Shown here one piece after another: positions 49,895 through 50,848 of a stretch of 50,848 bases of DNA (the stretch's first letter is position 1; each line of letters opens with the position of its first letter). Location of the stretch: positions 1 to 50,848 of the forward strand of contig JAJPJW010000002.1 in NCBI GenBank assembly GCA_021324075.1, in the 5' to 3' direction. The notes under the pieces are model-generated. The model ran no database searches. It was not told the origin of the DNA and saw only the letters and a list, made by a program, of their open reading frames with translations. This DNA is from Pseudomonadota bacterium. GTDB taxonomy: Bacteria > Oederibacteriota > Muellerivitia > Muellerivitales > Muellerivitaceae. The position numbers and the translations under genes were made by a program.

Positions 49895-50110
49895 TCAGGC
49901 CGATCTAAACGTTTTGCGAACCCCGGTTTCCTTTTTCTTTTGCTTATCGACGAGGTAAAGTTTTTCAGGTTGGATGCGGCGCAATGCCCCGGCCCAAAGT
50001 AGCCCCATGATCCGCTCGGTGCGCTCTTTGGCCTCGCTTGTCTCGATTGGAACAAGCCGTATTTCCACCACGAAGGGACTTTTCTTTTTATGTCCATTGG
50101 GCAATCGCAT
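49895..50110 (-). CDS. Small basic protein of unknown function
   Basis: A 71-residue basic protein with a conserved-looking middle stretch (ERTERIMGLLWAGALRRI) and a Lys-rich tail. It is read away from the XRE gene and toward the palindrome array and the methylase. The ATG at 50110 lies next to a GCATAAA/TTTATGC inverted repeat. Small basic proteins of this kind are common in mobile elements, but I do not recognise the family. Confidence 0.5.
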   Translation of the reverse strand: MRLPNGHKKKSPFVVEIRLVPIETSEAKERTERIMGLLWAGALRRIQPEKLYLVDKQKKKETGVRKTFRSA

Positions 50111-50136
50111 AAACGGACTATATCGGATTTATGCCC
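50107..50136. promoter_or_regulatory. Inverted repeat between divergent genes
   Basis: GCATAAA and TTTATGC (seven-base perfect arms, about 50107-50113 and 50128-50134) lie between the small basic gene and the XRE gene. Near-complementary CCATTGGGCA and TGCCCATTGG flank them. It is a likely operator for the XRE protein. Confidence 0.5.
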
Positions 50137-50188
50137 ATTGGTCAAGTGTGTGATATGATAGGACAACTTTAGTTTGGAGGTGGCCGCC

Positions 50189-50659
50189 GTGGGAGTGTCA
50201 CTGGAGAAAAGAGAGGAACCGAAAGTTCCCGAGAGTTTCATAACACTGTTCCGGGAATCCCTGGAGAAGTCCGGTTTTACCGTCGTGGAAGTCGCCGAGA
50301 AAGTGGACTTATCCCAAAGCTACCTTTCCCGCCTCTTGAGCCGGGAAAGGGGATTGCCCCCGGATGAGAAGATTATTCAATTGGCTAAGGCCCTTAAGAT
50401 TGACCCCCCCGAGGCTTTATTGGTCGCCGCCGGTAAATTACCGGCCACCAAGGGACACGTGGATTCCTCGAAGATCGACGAGAGCCTAAGGAAGATCGAG
50501 GAGTTATCGAGGGAATCAAAGGCCATAAAAGAAGCGGCCAAGAAAAACGCGGTAGTCGCCACCGCGCTAGTGGGAATCTTGGGGCTCGCCGGTCTGATAT
50601 TAGGGCTAGTGGCCCTCTATAAGAAAATAACGAAAGGGCTTGATGAGAATGAAGCCTGA
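50189..50659 (+). CDS. XRE regulator with C-terminal membrane segment
   Basis: A 156-residue protein. The helix-turn-helix (about residues 17-70: SLEKSGFTVVEVAEKVDLSQSYLSRLLSRERG) is followed by a charged coiled-coil stretch (KIDESLRKIEELSRE) and one strong hydrophobic segment near the end (ATALVGILGLAGLILGLVALY). A DNA-binding repressor tied to the membrane is unusual. GTG 50189 has GGAGG seven bases upstream, so it is preferred to TTG 50174. The end overlaps the start of a serine recombinase, which it may control. Confidence 0.82.
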   Translation: MGVSLEKREEPKVPESFITLFRESLEKSGFTVVEVAEKVDLSQSYLSRLLSRERGLPPDEKIIQLAKALKIDPPEALLVAAGKLPATKGHVDSSKIDESLRKIEELSRESKAIKEAAKKNAVVATALVGILGLAGLILGLVALYKKITKGLDENEA

Positions 50660-50848
50660 GAAAGTCCGTTGCGGGCTGTATGTAAGGGTTTCCAGCCGGA
50701 ACCAATTGGAGACGGAATATAACTCCCTTGAGACCCAAAGGGAAAAGCTTGAGGCCTATTGCAAGAGCCAAGAGGGTTATGAGGTTTTCAAGGTTTACGA
50801 GGATGGGGCTTTCTCGGCGGACAGCATGGATAGGCCAGCCCTCCAAGG
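50643..50848 (+). CDS. Serine recombinase, N-terminal part (cut by window end)
   Basis: The first 68 codons of a recombinase. After a Met-rich start comes GLYVRVSSRNQ with the catalytic Ser, then LEAYCKSQEGYEVFKVYED and GAFSADSMDRPALQ, all as in the resolvase domain of large serine recombinases. The start (ATG 50643 or 50649) lies inside the XRE gene, so the two are coupled. The rest is outside the window. It is different from the recombinase at 40882-42456 and suggests a second, nested or adjacent element. Confidence 0.88.
   Translation, partial: MRMKPEKVRCGLYVRVSSRNQLETEYNSLETQREKLEAYCKSQEGYEVFKVYEDGAFSADSMDRPALQ

Overview
The window reads as a piece of chromosome from a Gram-negative bacterium carrying a large mobile, defence-rich island on its right side. 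An outer membrane is implied by a TonB-dependent receptor, a lipid A-type acyltransferase, a second outer-membrane beta-barrel and many signal peptides. I cannot name the phylum from sequence alone. Gene overlaps of the ATGA type, good AGGAGG ribosome sites and the standard code all look ordinarily bacterial. Positions 1 to about 29,330 are GC-rich chromosome. From about 29,340 onward the DNA is visibly more AT-rich and holds restriction, repair, primase and recombinase genes.

Left part (1-8929): a tightly packed operon. It encodes a ketosynthase (cut off by the window), a ketosynthase-like partner lacking the active cysteine, an acyl carrier protein, a FabZ-type dehydratase, a FabG-type reductase, a phosphopantetheinyl transferase, a methyltransferase resembling PhcB (3-hydroxypalmitate methyl ester synthase), a membrane hybrid kinase and a receiver protein with a degenerate kinase module. 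A strong terminator follows. The arrangement suggests a dedicated acyl-chain pathway feeding a methylated signal into its own sensor (inference).

9053-22249: signalling. There is a soluble kinase and its receiver-HTH partner; a TonB receptor, a YfiR-like periplasmic protein, a multi-PAS kinase and an Rcp1-type receiver in one run; a second Rcp1-type receiver and a hybrid kinase; two tandem CheX-like genes on the minus strand; a small Cys/His-rich exported protein; and a frameshifted GNAT acetyltransferase. 22254-29151: UppP, a metal-uptake operon (barrel, cytochrome c, NRAMP-like transporter) behind Fur-like boxes, an oxidoreductase plus a lipid A-type acyltransferase, and a secreted GH5 glycosidase.

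Island (about 29,340 to the end): a possible beta-flower/HEPN cassette; a NurA-HerA-cytosine methylase-XRE module with palindromic operators; an exported coiled-coil protein; a PrimPol; a catalytically dead serine recombinase followed by an intact large one; NERD, PLD and HsdR_N-like nuclease genes; a type II restriction-modification operon with Vsr; a dense palindrome array; and finally a membrane-anchored XRE regulator overlapping the start of another serine recombinase. Two island genes (the HsdR_N-like gene and the second methylase), like the GNAT gene outside, are each broken by a single-base shift at a homopolymer run.
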